Assembly: GCF_900168115.1 (NCBI RefSeq)
Contig: NZ_FUZC01000018.1
Location: 1-64,000, forward strand
Reading direction: 5' to 3'
Length of the DNA stretch: 64,000 nt
Source of the DNA: Salegentibacter salinarum
Lineage (GTDB): Bacteria; Bacteroidota; Bacteroidia; Flavobacteriales; Flavobacteriaceae
Of this stretch, positions 24,801 through 33,054 are shown piece by piece (the first letter of the stretch is position 1; each line of letters begins with the position of its first letter). A program made the position numbers and the translations under genes. The notes beneath the pieces are model-generated. The model did no database searches. It saw only the letters and a list, made by a program, of their open reading frames with translations, and was not told the origin of the DNA.

Positions 24801-26111
24801 ATGAAAACAATAGATAACATCCCAACGGGCAAAATTGGCCGAACTTCGAAACTGGTGCAAACCGGGGTGAAGTTAGGAGGCAATTACCTTAAATATTACA
24901 GTAAAAGAGCTTTTGATTCTGAACTTACCCGCGATGAATTAGACCAAAGCAATGCCGATGATATTTACGATGGCCTTAAGAGCCTGAAAGGGAGCGCGCT
25001 TAAAGTAGCTCAAATGCTTTCAATGGAAAAGAGCCTTTTGCCAAACGCCTATGTAGAGAAGTTCAGCCTGGCGCAATTTAGTGTGCCACCGCTATCTGCA
25101 CCTTTGGTAAGAAAAACTTTTAAGAAATATAACGGAGCCTACCCTGAAGAATTGTACGATAAATTTGCTTCAGAATCTGTGAATGCGGCCAGTATTGGTC
25201 AGGTTCACAGAGCCGAAAAAGATGGGAAAAAACTTGCTGTGAAAATCCAATATCCCGGCGTAGCAGATAGTATAAGTTCAGACCTTGCAATGGTAAAACC
25301 TATTGCTACCAGGATGTTTAACCTTCAGGGTAAGGATTCCGCTAAGTATTTTAAAGAAGTTGAAGGAAAACTTTTAGAGGAAACTGATTATATTTTGGAA
25401 GTAAAACAGAGTAAAGAAATTTCTGAAGCCTGTGCGCATATTCCAAACCTGAAGTTTCCGAGATATTACGAAGATCTATCTAGTGAGCGAATTATCACTA
25501 TGGATTGGATGGACGGTAAGCACCTTAGTGAATTTGCTAAGGAAAATAAGGATCAGGAGAAAGCAAATAAAGTAGGGCAGGCGCTTTGGGACTTTTATAT
25601 GTATCAAATGCATGGCTTAAAAGAAGTACATGCCGATCCTCACCCGGGAAACTTCCTGATTGATAAAAATGCTAATCTTATCGCCATAGATTTTGGTTGC
25701 ATAAAGCAGGTTCCTGAAGATTTCTATGTGCCTTATTTTGAACTGGCAAAAAAAGAAAATATTAATAATCCTGAATTTTTCAACGAGAAATTATTTGAAT
25801 TGGAAATATTAAGGAAAGATGATTCTGAGCGGGAAATCAAATATTTTTCAGAATTATTTTATCAAATGCTGAATTTATTTACGAGTCCGTTTCACGAAGA
25901 AACTTTTGATTTTGCCGATGAAACATTTTGGAATTCAATAACAGCATTGAGCGAAAAATACAGTAAAGATACCGAATTGCGAAAAATGAACGGAAACCGG
26001 GGGAGCAAACATTTCCTTTACATCAACAGAACATTTTTCGGTCTATATAATTTATTACACGATCTTGAGGCTAAGATCGAGGTGAACAAGTTCCGCGATT
26101 ATATGTCATAA
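24801..26111 (+). CDS. ABC1/AarF (UbiB-like) atypical kinase
   Basis: A 436-aa protein of the AarF/ABC1 family. The family-specific KxGQ-like motif is LKGSALKVAQMLSME; the Ala-rich nucleotide loop ASIGQVHRAEKDGKKLAVKIQYPG and catalytic-lobe motifs EVHADPHPGNFLID and AIDFGCIKQ are intact. Relatives support ubiquinone or other isoprenoid-lipid metabolism through ATPase activity, which would fit a menaquinone-using cell, but the direct substrate is unknown. No membrane helices at the C-terminus are seen, unlike E. coli UbiB. Second gene after TetR, followed by a strong terminator and repeat copy C. Confidence 0.87.
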   Translation: MKTIDNIPTGKIGRTSKLVQTGVKLGGNYLKYYSKRAFDSELTRDELDQSNADDIYDGLKSLKGSALKVAQMLSMEKSLLPNAYVEKFSLAQFSVPPLSAPLVRKTFKKYNGAYPEELYDKFASESVNAASIGQVHRAEKDGKKLAVKIQYPGVADSISSDLAMVKPIATRMFNLQGKDSAKYFKEVEGKLLEETDYILEVKQSKEISEACAHIPNLKFPRYYEDLSSERIITMDWMDGKHLSEFAKENKDQEKANKVGQALWDFYMYQMHGLKEVHADPHPGNFLIDKNANLIAIDFGCIKQVPEDFYVPYFELAKKENINNPEFFNEKLFELEILRKDDSEREIKYFSELFYQMLNLFTSPFHEETFDFADETFWNSITALSEKYSKDTELRKMNGNRGSKHFLYINRTFFGLYNLLHDLEAKIEVNKFRDYMS

Positions 26112-26140
26112 TTGTTGGTTTTATTTATTGGTTAGGTTGT

Positions 26141-26186
26141 GGAAAAGCGTTATTACCGTCCCTGGTAATGGCGCTTTTCCTGTTTT
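26141..26186 (+). terminator. Rho-independent terminator after the AarF-like gene
   Basis: A 17-bp stem, GGAAAAGCGTTATTACC (26141-26157) with GGTAATGGCGCTTTTCC (26164-26180), fully paired if two G-U wobbles are counted, 6-nt loop, then TGTTTT. Confidence 0.8.
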
Positions 26187-26212
26187 AAAAACTAAGGACA
26201 TTTAAAATAAAA

Positions 26213-26342
26213 AGGCTGTTTGAAAAGTTTTTAAAAACGTCATCCTGAATTTATTTCAGGATCTAACAAGTTGATTACTGTACTCATGTTAGAAGCTGAA
26301 ACAAGTTCAGCCTGACGGATAAAAACACCTCTCAAACAGCCT
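26213..26342. repeat. Convergent-junction structured repeat, copy C
   Basis: The best-preserved copy. Outer arms AGGCTGTTTGA (26213-26223) and TCAAACAGCCT (26332-26342) pair perfectly. Left inner hairpin: ATCCTGAA - TTTAT - TTCAGGAT (26242-26262), preceded by GTC. Right inner hairpin: GCTGAA - ACAAG - TTCAGC (26295-26311), followed by CTGACG. It separates the AarF-like gene and the convergent S9 peptidase gene, in addition to the separate terminator at 26141. Confidence 0.9.
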
Positions 26343-26367
26343 AAATAAGCTTATTACAACTTAGAAT

Positions 26368-28836
26368 TTAATCTTTCAATTCTGCGGAAGTTTCAATGTC
26401 TCCAGATTCTTCTTTATTTTTTACATATTTCTCCAACCATTGGTCCTGTTCCCAAAGCACGTGTAAAACAGATTCTTTGGCGCTGTAACCGTGGCTTTCT
26501 TTTGGTAACATTACCAAACGTGCGGTTGCTCCAAGACCTTTAAGCGCATTAAAATAGCGCTCACTTTGCATTGGGTAAGTTCCTGAGTTGTTATCGGCCT
26601 CCCCGTGAATTAACAACAACGGAGTTTTCATTTTTTCAGCGTGCATAAAAGGAGACATATTGTAATACACCTCCGGTGCTTCCCAATAATTTCTTTCTTC
26701 ACTCTGGAAACCAAAGGGGGTTAGCGTTCTGTTATAAGCACCACTTCTGGCAATTCCCGCAGCAAAAAGATCAGAATGTGATAACAGGTTAGCAGTCATA
26801 AAGGCACCGTAACTGTGCCCGCCAACCGCAACACGGTCACGATCAACATAGCCTTTTTCTGCAACAGCGTCAATGGCAGCTTTTCCGTTAGCAACCAATT
26901 GTTTTCTAAAACTATCGTTTGGTTCTTCTTCGCCTTCTCCAATAATTGGAAAGGATGCGTCATCCAACACCACATAACCACGGTTAACCCAGTAGATTGG
27001 AGAACCATAATAAGGATAGGTAAAATCATTAGCGTTAGATGTATTCTGAGATGCCGAATTTTTATCCTTGTATTCTCTAGGATAGGCCCAAACGATCATA
27101 GGATGTTCTTCGGGGTTTTCTTTATCGAAACCTGCAGGAAGATACAGGGTCCCGTTTAGTTCCAGGCCATCTTCACGCTCGTAAGTAATTACTTCTTTAC
27201 TTACGTTTTCAAGACTTTTAAAAGGGTTTTCAAAAGAAGTGATTTGTGTAAGATCTTCATTATCGTCTATATCCCGAATATAATAATTTGGATATTCGGT
27301 TGCCGATTCTATTCTTACCAGAATTTCACCGTCTTCAATATCTAAAGCTTCAACAAGAGTTTCTTTTTTATCGTTGTATTCAGATCGATATAAACGTTCG
27401 GTTTCACCATCTTCTAGATCAATTTTATCGGCAAATGGAAACTGCCCTTCTTCGGTATAACCTGCACCAAGTAAAAATGCATCTTCCCCGTCTAATTTCA
27501 GTACGTTTTGACCGTATTCATTTTTAGTGGTTACAAATCTTCCGGGGTCACTGTAACGATCCTGGTAATTTCTGTCAAAAATCACTTCAGGTTCTTCTGA
27601 AGCATCGGACGGATTAAATACATAGGTTCGGGTATTTCTTGTATTCCACCAGTAGTCATCGACTAAAGCAATTTCATCGTTCCCCCAGGTAATACCAGAA
27701 AAACGATCTTTAGTTTTAAACATTGATTTTCCTTCGCCTTCGAAAGGAGCTTCTAATATATAAACTTCATCCCTGTAATCTACTTCAATTTCAGGATCAC
27801 CTTCATCTAAAGCTTTTACGTAAACCAATGTGGCCGGTTTGTCGTTTCTCCATTGCACACTTCTTCTACCGGTTTGAGTAGACATAAAACCTTGGGGTAG
27901 ATCTTCTAATAAAGGCTCATCATTTACCTGGTTTACCAGCTCGCCGGAAAGTGTATAAATGTTTGTTTCTGAAGGAAATCTGTAATAAGGAACTAAATAT
28001 GAAAACGGTTTTTTAATGTGATTCACCATTACATATTCACCGTTGGGAGAGAAGGAAACGCTGCTGTACATTTTAGCGTCCATCCATTTTTCTGAAGTGC
28101 CGTCTAAATTTACTTTCACCAATTCTGAACGCGCTAATTGTTCAAAGTTATATTCATCGTTAGGATTTTTAAGCAAATCCTGGTATGTACGGTTTTGCGC
28201 TTCTTTCCCGTCGCTCACAGAAATTGTTGGCCCGGTAGGAACAGCGGTTTCAGTATCAATTAGATCTTTACGATCTTCCGGAAGCATTTTTACTAAAACC
28301 GAAGCATTGTCTTTAAACCAGTTAACCACATTCCGCATATTCGCGTTGAGGTTGGCTTCGGTTAGTTTTCGCGCCTGTGCATTTTCCACTTCCAAAACCC
28401 AAAGTTCTACGCCGGTATTGGTGGTGTGGGTAAAAGCAATTTTAGATTCATCTGGAGACCAGCTAAAATTAGATAAACGCGGATTTTCCGGAAGTCCTGT
28501 GACCTGCATTGGTGTTTCAGCATCTATGGGTTTTACTTCCAGATTATTAAAATAAGTAGCACGGCTGCTAATATTAGTTACAGGATTAATTCTTAATCCG
28601 CCCAGTCTTAATTCTTGTTCGCTCAGTTCAGCAATAGATTTATATTGATCGCGATATAAAAAAATCATCATTTCGCCATCACTATCTAAAATTGTCGAAG
28701 GCGCTAAAGGTACATCTACCAAATCCAGGATCTCCTGTGGTGGTTTTTGATAGGTTAAATTTTCCTGGGCAAAAAGCGCCGGAAAACTTAGCAAAAGGCT
28801 AAAAAGGCTAAAAATGCTTAAAATAATTTTTCTCAT
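26368..28836 (-). CDS. Secreted S9-family (prolyl oligopeptidase-like) peptidase
   Basis: An 822-aa protein with an N-terminal signal peptide (KIILSIFSLFSLLLSFPALFA). Residues about 60-560 form a beta-propeller-like region with LSNFSWSPDESKIAFTHTT and FSPNGEYVMVNH type repeats. The C-terminal alpha/beta hydrolase domain has the nucleophile in VGGHSYGAFMTANLL (Ser675), the acid in LIHGEADNNSGTYPMQSERYFNAL and the His in LPKESHGY. Family members cleave short peptides; this long form resembles glutamyl-type S9D peptidases. A periplasmic location is likely. Single gene: divergent from the FabH-like gene and convergent with the AarF-like gene. Confidence 0.9.
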   Translation of the reverse strand: MRKIILSIFSLFSLLLSFPALFAQENLTYQKPPQEILDLVDVPLAPSTILDSDGEMMIFLYRDQYKSIAELSEQELRLGGLRINPVTNISSRATYFNNLEVKPIDAETPMQVTGLPENPRLSNFSWSPDESKIAFTHTTNTGVELWVLEVENAQARKLTEANLNANMRNVVNWFKDNASVLVKMLPEDRKDLIDTETAVPTGPTISVSDGKEAQNRTYQDLLKNPNDEYNFEQLARSELVKVNLDGTSEKWMDAKMYSSVSFSPNGEYVMVNHIKKPFSYLVPYYRFPSETNIYTLSGELVNQVNDEPLLEDLPQGFMSTQTGRRSVQWRNDKPATLVYVKALDEGDPEIEVDYRDEVYILEAPFEGEGKSMFKTKDRFSGITWGNDEIALVDDYWWNTRNTRTYVFNPSDASEEPEVIFDRNYQDRYSDPGRFVTTKNEYGQNVLKLDGEDAFLLGAGYTEEGQFPFADKIDLEDGETERLYRSEYNDKKETLVEALDIEDGEILVRIESATEYPNYYIRDIDDNEDLTQITSFENPFKSLENVSKEVITYEREDGLELNGTLYLPAGFDKENPEEHPMIVWAYPREYKDKNSASQNTSNANDFTYPYYGSPIYWVNRGYVVLDDASFPIIGEGEEEPNDSFRKQLVANGKAAIDAVAEKGYVDRDRVAVGGHSYGAFMTANLLSHSDLFAAGIARSGAYNRTLTPFGFQSEERNYWEAPEVYYNMSPFMHAEKMKTPLLLIHGEADNNSGTYPMQSERYFNALKGLGATARLVMLPKESHGYSAKESVLHVLWEQDQWLEKYVKNKEESGDIETSAELKD

Positions 28837-28975
28837 AAAATTGTGGTTTTAGGAAATGAAAATAAAAATGCGTCTTAATCGCAGTCATGCTAATCTTTAG
28901 TATATTGCGAACCCATTTTTTATTAAATGCTTAAATTGAAATTGAATAAGGTCTAAATATACTAAACAATAGAAT

Positions 28976-29986
28976 ATGTATCAATCTAAAATAGCCGGAG
29001 TTGGGAGTTACGTGCCAGAAAATGTTGTTACGAATGATGATTTGGCTCAAAGAATGGATACCAACGACGAATGGATTCAGGAAAGAACCGGTATCAAAGA
29101 ACGCCGACATATTAAAAAAGGCGATGGAAATTCTACGGCAATAATGGGCGTAAAAGCGGCTAGAATTGCTATTGAACGTGCTAAAATTGATAAAGACGAT
29201 ATCGACCTGATAGTTTTTGCAACCCTGAGCCCAGACTATTATTTCCCAGGTTGTGGTGTACAGGTTCAGGAAATGTTAGATATAGAAACCTGCCCGGCTT
29301 TAGATGTGAGAAATCAGTGCAGCGGATTTATCTATGCGCTTTCTACTGCCGATCAATTTATTAAAACCGGAATGTATAAAAACGTGCTGGTTATTGGAAG
29401 TGAGAACCACAGCGGTGGACTCGATTTTACCACTCGTGGCCGATCCGTTTCTGTGATTTTTGGCGATGGAGCAGGAGCAGTGGTTTTAACCCGAAGCGAC
29501 CATAATGGTGAAGGAATTCTTTCTACCCATTTACATTCTGAAGGAAAACACGCTTTAGAACTTTCTTTAAAAGGCCCAAGTACAGAGCACTGGGTTCCTG
29601 AAATTATTGCTGAAAATCCTCAGGGAGACGATATTCCTTATTATCCTTATATGAATGGGCAGTTTGTTTTCAAAAATGCCATTCAGCGTTTTTCTGAAGT
29701 AATCATGGAAGGCTTAAAAGCCAACGGGCTCGAAGTAAAGGATATTGATATGTTGATCCCACACCAGGCGAATTTGCGTATTTCACAATACGTCCAGCAA
29801 AAATTTAAACTCAGTGACGAGCAGGTTCATAATAATATTCAGAAATATGGTAACACTACTGCGGCATCTATTCCTATTGCTCTATGCGAAGCCTGGGAGC
29901 AGGGAAAAATTAAAAATGAAGATATAGTGGTGCTGGCAGCCTTTGGTAGCGGATTCACCTGGGCAAGCGCAGTGATTAGCTGGTAA
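28976..29986 (+). CDS. 3-oxoacyl-ACP synthase III family protein (FabH-like)
   Basis: A 336-aa thiolase-fold condensing enzyme. The catalytic triad is present: Cys115 (RNQCSGFIYAL), His263 (PHQANLRIS) and Asn293 (YGNTTAASIPIAL); the N-terminal block is VGSYVPENVVTNDDL and the C-terminal one AAFGSGFTWASAVISW. FabH starts fatty-acid synthesis by condensing acetyl-CoA with malonyl-ACP; several paralogues with other primers exist in Bacteroidota, and this one is not next to other fab genes, so the exact role is uncertain. It stands alone, ending at repeat copy D. Confidence 0.85.
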   Translation: MYQSKIAGVGSYVPENVVTNDDLAQRMDTNDEWIQERTGIKERRHIKKGDGNSTAIMGVKAARIAIERAKIDKDDIDLIVFATLSPDYYFPGCGVQVQEMLDIETCPALDVRNQCSGFIYALSTADQFIKTGMYKNVLVIGSENHSGGLDFTTRGRSVSVIFGDGAGAVVLTRSDHNGEGILSTHLHSEGKHALELSLKGPSTEHWVPEIIAENPQGDDIPYYPYMNGQFVFKNAIQRFSEVIMEGLKANGLEVKDIDMLIPHQANLRISQYVQQKFKLSDEQVHNNIQKYGNTTAASIPIALCEAWEQGKIKNEDIVVLAAFGSGFTWASAVISW

Positions 29987-30011
29987 GGAAAATTGATTAA
30001 AATAAAAAAAT

Positions 30012-30134
30012 AGGTGCTCTCAAAAGTCTAGTTTCGTCAAGCTGAACTGGTTTCAGCTTCTAACATGTTTTTATTATCAACATCTTGGATTCTGAAATGA
30101 ATTCAGAATGAGGCTTTATTTTTTCAGACCACCT
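30012..30134. repeat. Convergent-junction structured repeat, copy D
   Basis: Outer arms AGGTGCTCTCAAAA (30012-30025) and TTTTCAGACCACCT (30121-30134) match at 12 of 14 positions. Left inner hairpin: AAGCTGAA - CTGGT - TTCAGCTT (30039-30059), perfect. Right inner hairpin: ATTCTGAA - ATGAA - TTCAGAAT (30089-30109), perfect. The two inner hairpins have different stems from those of copies B, C and E yet keep 8-bp arms and a 5-nt spacer. Lies between the FabH-like gene and a convergent small-protein gene pair. Confidence 0.88.
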
Positions 30135-30174
30135 CTCTTTTTAATGAATACTACGTGATTCAGTTTGATTCTCT

Positions 30175-30369
30175 TTAAACTTTTCTGAAATACCGGAATA
30201 GATCATAGAGCCCAAAAACAATAAAACCTACTGCAAGCACCGAACCAAAATTATCGGTTTCCTCTGCGGTTAGGTGCGAATAGAGCCGGTAAACTCCATA
30301 AACCAGAAATAGAATTCCCAGTATTAAATACCATTTATTACGTCTTCCTCCTTCTTTGAGGTTACTCAT
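30175..30369 (-). CDS. Small two-helix membrane protein, function unknown
   Basis: With ATG at 30369 the product is 64 aa: a basic N-terminus (MSNLKEGGRRNK), then two hydrophobic segments, WYLILGILFLVYGVYRLY and GSVLAVGFIVFGLYDLFRYF. This start overlaps the end of the DUF2007-like gene by 8 bp (frames differ), a common coupling layout. A longer in-frame start at 30402 would overlap it by 41 bp and adds nothing recognisable. Probably an inner-membrane protein; no function known. Confidence 0.7.
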   Translation of the reverse strand: MSNLKEGGRRNKWYLILGILFLVYGVYRLYSHLTAEETDNFGSVLAVGFIVFGLYDLFRYFRKV

Positions 30370-30607
30370 CTTTAAAGTCTTTTGGGAAAGTGGTTTTAGC
30401 AATTTTTAAAGCTTCATCATAATGATTTTTAACTACAAAAAGTTGTACCTGCCCTCGCAAGCCACCGCCAAACCCGGCCCGTAATCCTGAATCAAAATCG
30501 TTTCTAACCCGGGAAGAAATGTTGGCTTTATCAAATAATTCCTGTAAATATTGTACGTTGGGTTCCGAACCCGTATATACTCTTTCGTAAGATTCGTCTG
30601 AACTCAT
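30362..30607 (-). CDS. DUF2007-like small protein
   Basis: An 81-aa soluble protein: YERVYTGSEPNVQYLQELFDKANISSRVRNDFDSGLRAGFGGGLRGQVQLFVVKNHYDEALKIAKTTF. The pattern (short strand, helix with interdomain Leu spacing, strand, then LFVVKNHYDEALKI) matches what I know as DUF2007, a small ferredoxin-like domain labelled putative signal-transducing. No partner is known. It is co-transcribed with the small membrane protein that overlaps its 3' end. Confidence 0.75.
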   Translation of the reverse strand: MSSDESYERVYTGSEPNVQYLQELFDKANISSRVRNDFDSGLRAGFGGGLRGQVQLFVVKNHYDEALKIAKTTFPKDFKDE

Positions 30608-30684
30608 ATTTAATAGTTTTTAGTCCTATCTAAAATACGAAGAACAATATAGCTTACAGGGTATTTTATACTGAGTTTAACGTT

Positions 30685-31431
30685 CTACGCGTTATAATAT
30701 TTACTTCGCCAGATTGCGGAACTAAAATTCTTTCCTTTTTTAAATCCGTAGAAAATGGCAAGCCCTGCCACCCATTTAAAAACAAAGAAGAAAATCATAA
30801 AAAATTGGGTTGTGGTTTGCTGTGGCGAGAAAAGTCCGTCAGGAATTAAGAGTGCGAGTATAAAGCTTAGCACCAGCAGGGAACCAATAAAATTCTCAAG
30901 ATGTCTAAACGGCCACATTAATAATTTTCTAAGAGGATGCAGGTCATTGCCCCATTTGTGAATCAGGTAAAAATAATCGTTCCCCATAGGAGCAAAAAGC
31001 AAGGGATCATCAGCATTTTCGAGTTTAAAAAGCTTAGACGGCGCAACTATTTTAAAACCTTTCAGGCTAATTTGTTGTTCTTTTTCAATAGCCTTAATCC
31101 TGCTCACGGCTTCATAAGGAATTTCACCTTTAAAATAACCGCTGTCTAAGAATCGCAATCGATAATCAATACAAAGCTTTTCAATATCTGAAAGGTGAAA
31201 AATTCTATTGCTTTCTAATAAATCAAGATTAAAATTGTTATTTCCGGCACTTCCGCTGTGAATTTCTTCGAGAATTTTATCGGCTTTTACAGCTTCCTGC
31301 TCAAAAATTTCCTGTACCTGTTGCAAAACATTTTCGGAAGAAATTCTTTGTTTTCGGGATTTATATAACTGCTCTTCCAGATTAGTGCGGCGCAAGGCTA
31401 ACTTCAACTTCATTTTCTTTTTCTTTAGCAT
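30685..31431 (-). CDS. Membrane protein of unknown function
   Basis: A 248-aa protein I do not recognise. It begins with a very basic helical region (KKKKMKLKLALRRTNLEEQLYKSRKQR), continues with a mixed domain holding LSDIEKLCIDYRLRFLDSGYFKG and APSKLFKLENADDPLLFAPMGNDYFYLIHKWGNDLHP, then two C-terminal hydrophobic segments (LENFIGSLLVLSFILALLI and FFMIFFFVFKWVAGLAIFYGF). The N-terminus is probably cytosolic. The true start may be the ATG at codon 7. It stands 77 bp upstream of the DUF2007-like pair on the same strand. Confidence 0.65.
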   Translation of the reverse strand: MLKKKKMKLKLALRRTNLEEQLYKSRKQRISSENVLQQVQEIFEQEAVKADKILEEIHSGSAGNNNFNLDLLESNRIFHLSDIEKLCIDYRLRFLDSGYFKGEIPYEAVSRIKAIEKEQQISLKGFKIVAPSKLFKLENADDPLLFAPMGNDYFYLIHKWGNDLHPLRKLLMWPFRHLENFIGSLLVLSFILALLIPDGLFSPQQTTTQFFMIFFFVFKWVAGLAIFYGFKKGKNFSSAIWRSKYYNA

Positions 31432-31630
31432 CTATCACTAAATTAAGTAATTAAGATGATTCATCCAATCCATTTTTTCACTGAGTTGATGTTAAAGCTA
31501 TCATAATTGGTTAAATTTAAAAACTGTTTAACTAAAATAGAATTAAATTAGACAAAAATTAGATTAAGAGGTCTCTAAAAAAAATGATAGAGTTCTTTTC
31601 ATCTAATTAAACACTTAAAAAATAATTATT

Positions 31631-32185
31631 ATGAGAAAATTAAAACACCTGGGAATTCTTTGTTTCCTATTTATTGGAGGGACTTTAATGGCCCAAAACG
31701 GATCAACAATGGTCGGCGGAGCAGAAATGTCCCCCCGCAAAAATATTGTGGAAAACGCATCACAATCTAGTGATCATACAACTTTGGTAGCTGCGGTAAA
31801 AGCTGCCGGTTTGGTAGAAACTTTACAGGGTGATGGTCCCTTCACCGTTTTTGCTCCTACCAATGCAGCTTTTGAAAAATTGCCTGCCGGAACTGTGGAA
31901 GCGCTATTGAAACCGGAGAATAAAGAAAAACTACAAGCAGTACTTACTTACCACGTAATAGCCGGTAACTTTAGTGCTGACGATGTGGTAGCAGCAATTA
32001 AAGAAGCTGACGGAAAAGCTACTTTTGAAACCGTAAGCGGAGGAAAACTCTATGCTATGATGGAAGATGGAAAAGTGAAACTGAAAGATGCCTCAGGAAA
32101 TGTTGCAACGGTAACCATTGCGAATGTAAACCAGTCAAACGGAGTTATTCACGTAATTGATACTGTAGTATTACCTGGGAAATAA
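31631..32185 (+). CDS. Secreted fasciclin-domain protein
   Basis: A 184-aa protein with a signal peptide ([16 protein letters not shown]). Residues about 50-182 form one fasciclin (FAS1) domain with the two conserved boxes: [28 protein letters not shown] (H1) and [11 protein letters not shown] (H2), and the YHVIAG motif between them. FAS1 domains are adhesion-type modules; bacterial single-domain versions are secreted or envelope-bound and often stress-induced. Monocistronic, with a strong terminator directly after. The 199-bp divergent region upstream is very AT-rich and I see no clear promoter box. Confidence 0.92.
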   Translation: MRKLKHLGILCFLFIGGTLMAQNGSTMVGGAEMSPRKNIVENASQSSDHTTLVAAVKAAGLVETLQGDGPFTVFAPTNAAFEKLPAGTVEALLKPENKEKLQAVLTYHVIAGNFSADDVVAAIKEADGKATFETVSGGKLYAMMEDGKVKLKDASGNVATVTIANVNQSNGVIHVIDTVVLPGK

Positions 32186-32208
32186 ATTGTTATTAAAAAA
32201 GAAAACTT

Positions 32209-32240
32209 AAGAGCGGTCTAAATGGCCGCTCTTGTTTGTT
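32209..32240 (+). terminator. Rho-independent terminator after the fasciclin gene
   Basis: AAGAGCGGTC (32209-32218) pairs with GGCCGCTCTT (32224-32233) with one G-U wobble, loop TAAAT, followed by GTTTGTT. Confidence 0.75.
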
Positions 32241-32305
32241 AATTAAATATCAATTAGGAAATATCCTTTTTCTAAGAATAAAGGAAGACTTATTTTCATT
32301 CAAAA

Positions 32306-32899
32306 TTGAAACCTATGAAGAAATTAAAACTTTTTATTACCACAATTACTGCAGCTGCTTTTCTGATGTCATGTGGCTCTGGAAGCAATATCTCTAAAGA
32401 TTCTGCCAGGAAATTAAAAAACTACGACACCTATTCTTATTTGCCAAATCAGGACACTATTTTGAATCGGGATTATGATAATGATCGCGTGCACGAAGTT
32501 ATTATCTCTACCATAAATAATAATATGTCCAGCGAGGATTTTGCAATAGATAACCGTCAACCGGATGTGTTGATTTATGTGCACACTATGTTTGATGAAA
32601 AGGTAGATGTGAACGCGAATCCTGTGTACACCAATTTTTCATATTATCGCCCGGGACTTTATATAGGGCCATATTATGAAGATTACACCTACGAGAATTA
32701 TTTTACGATTCAGCGTATTGGGGCCGATGATGCCGTTAAACAATTACCTTATAAAGAAAAGTCTATCGTTATAGATTTTATAGACCGCAGAACCAATCAA
32801 ATCTTATGGCGTGGAACAGCCGATGAGGAAATTGGGTCAAGACGATTAGAAAGAGATCTAAGAAATTATGTAGACGAAATCTTTAAAAAGTTTCCATAA
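32306..32899 (+). CDS. DUF4136-type lipoprotein
   Basis: A 197-aa lipoprotein: basic start, hydrophobic core, lipobox FLMSC with Cys23. The domain after it has the DUF4136 pattern: YDTYSYLP near the mature N-terminus, ISTINNNMSSEDFAIDNRQPDVLIYVHTMFDEK, a Tyr-rich patch (SYYRPGLYIGPYYEDYTYENYF) and KSIVIDFIDRRTNQILWRGTADEEI. Members are outer-membrane or periplasmic proteins of unknown function. ATG at 32306 or the ATG three codons later could be used. Convergent with pheT across repeat copy E. Confidence 0.82.
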   Translation: MKPMKKLKLFITTITAAAFLMSCGSGSNISKDSARKLKNYDTYSYLPNQDTILNRDYDNDRVHEVIISTINNNMSSEDFAIDNRQPDVLIYVHTMFDEKVDVNANPVYTNFSYYRPGLYIGPYYEDYTYENYFTIQRIGADDAVKQLPYKEKSIVIDFIDRRTNQILWRGTADEEIGSRRLERDLRNYVDEIFKKFP

Positions 32900-32916
32900 T
32901 TTTTAAGCTGAAGATA

Positions 32917-33046
32917 AAAATTGGCTGTTTAATTTCAATCTTGTAGCACGTCAACCTGAATTTATTTCAGGTTGTAATTAGATTTAAGTTAGACTCGGAA
33001 ACAAGTTCAGAGTGACGTTACCTAATGGATTCAAACAGCCAATTTT
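32917..33046. repeat. Convergent-junction structured repeat, copy E
   Basis: Outer arms AAAATTGGCTGTTTAA (32917-32932) and TCAAACAGCCAATTTT (33031-33046) match at 15 of 16 positions. Left inner hairpin: AACCTGAA - TTTAT - TTCAGGTT (32953-32973), perfect, preceded by GTC. Right inner hairpin: ACTCGGAA - ACAAG - TTCAGAGT (32993-33013), seven of eight, followed by GACG. Lies between the DUF4136 gene and convergent pheT. Confidence 0.9.
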
Positions 33047-33054
33047 ATATATAA

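Noticed and set aside
28043-28555. 170-codon plus-strand frame inside the S9 peptidase gene
   Set aside because: Antisense shadow of the conserved peptidase, with Ser/Phe-rich composition and no start signal.
8844-33046. CRISPR array or insertion-sequence ends as explanation of the recurring hairpin sequences
   Set aside because: Copies are single, kilobases apart, with no regular spacers, no cas genes, no transposase and no target-site duplications that I can see.
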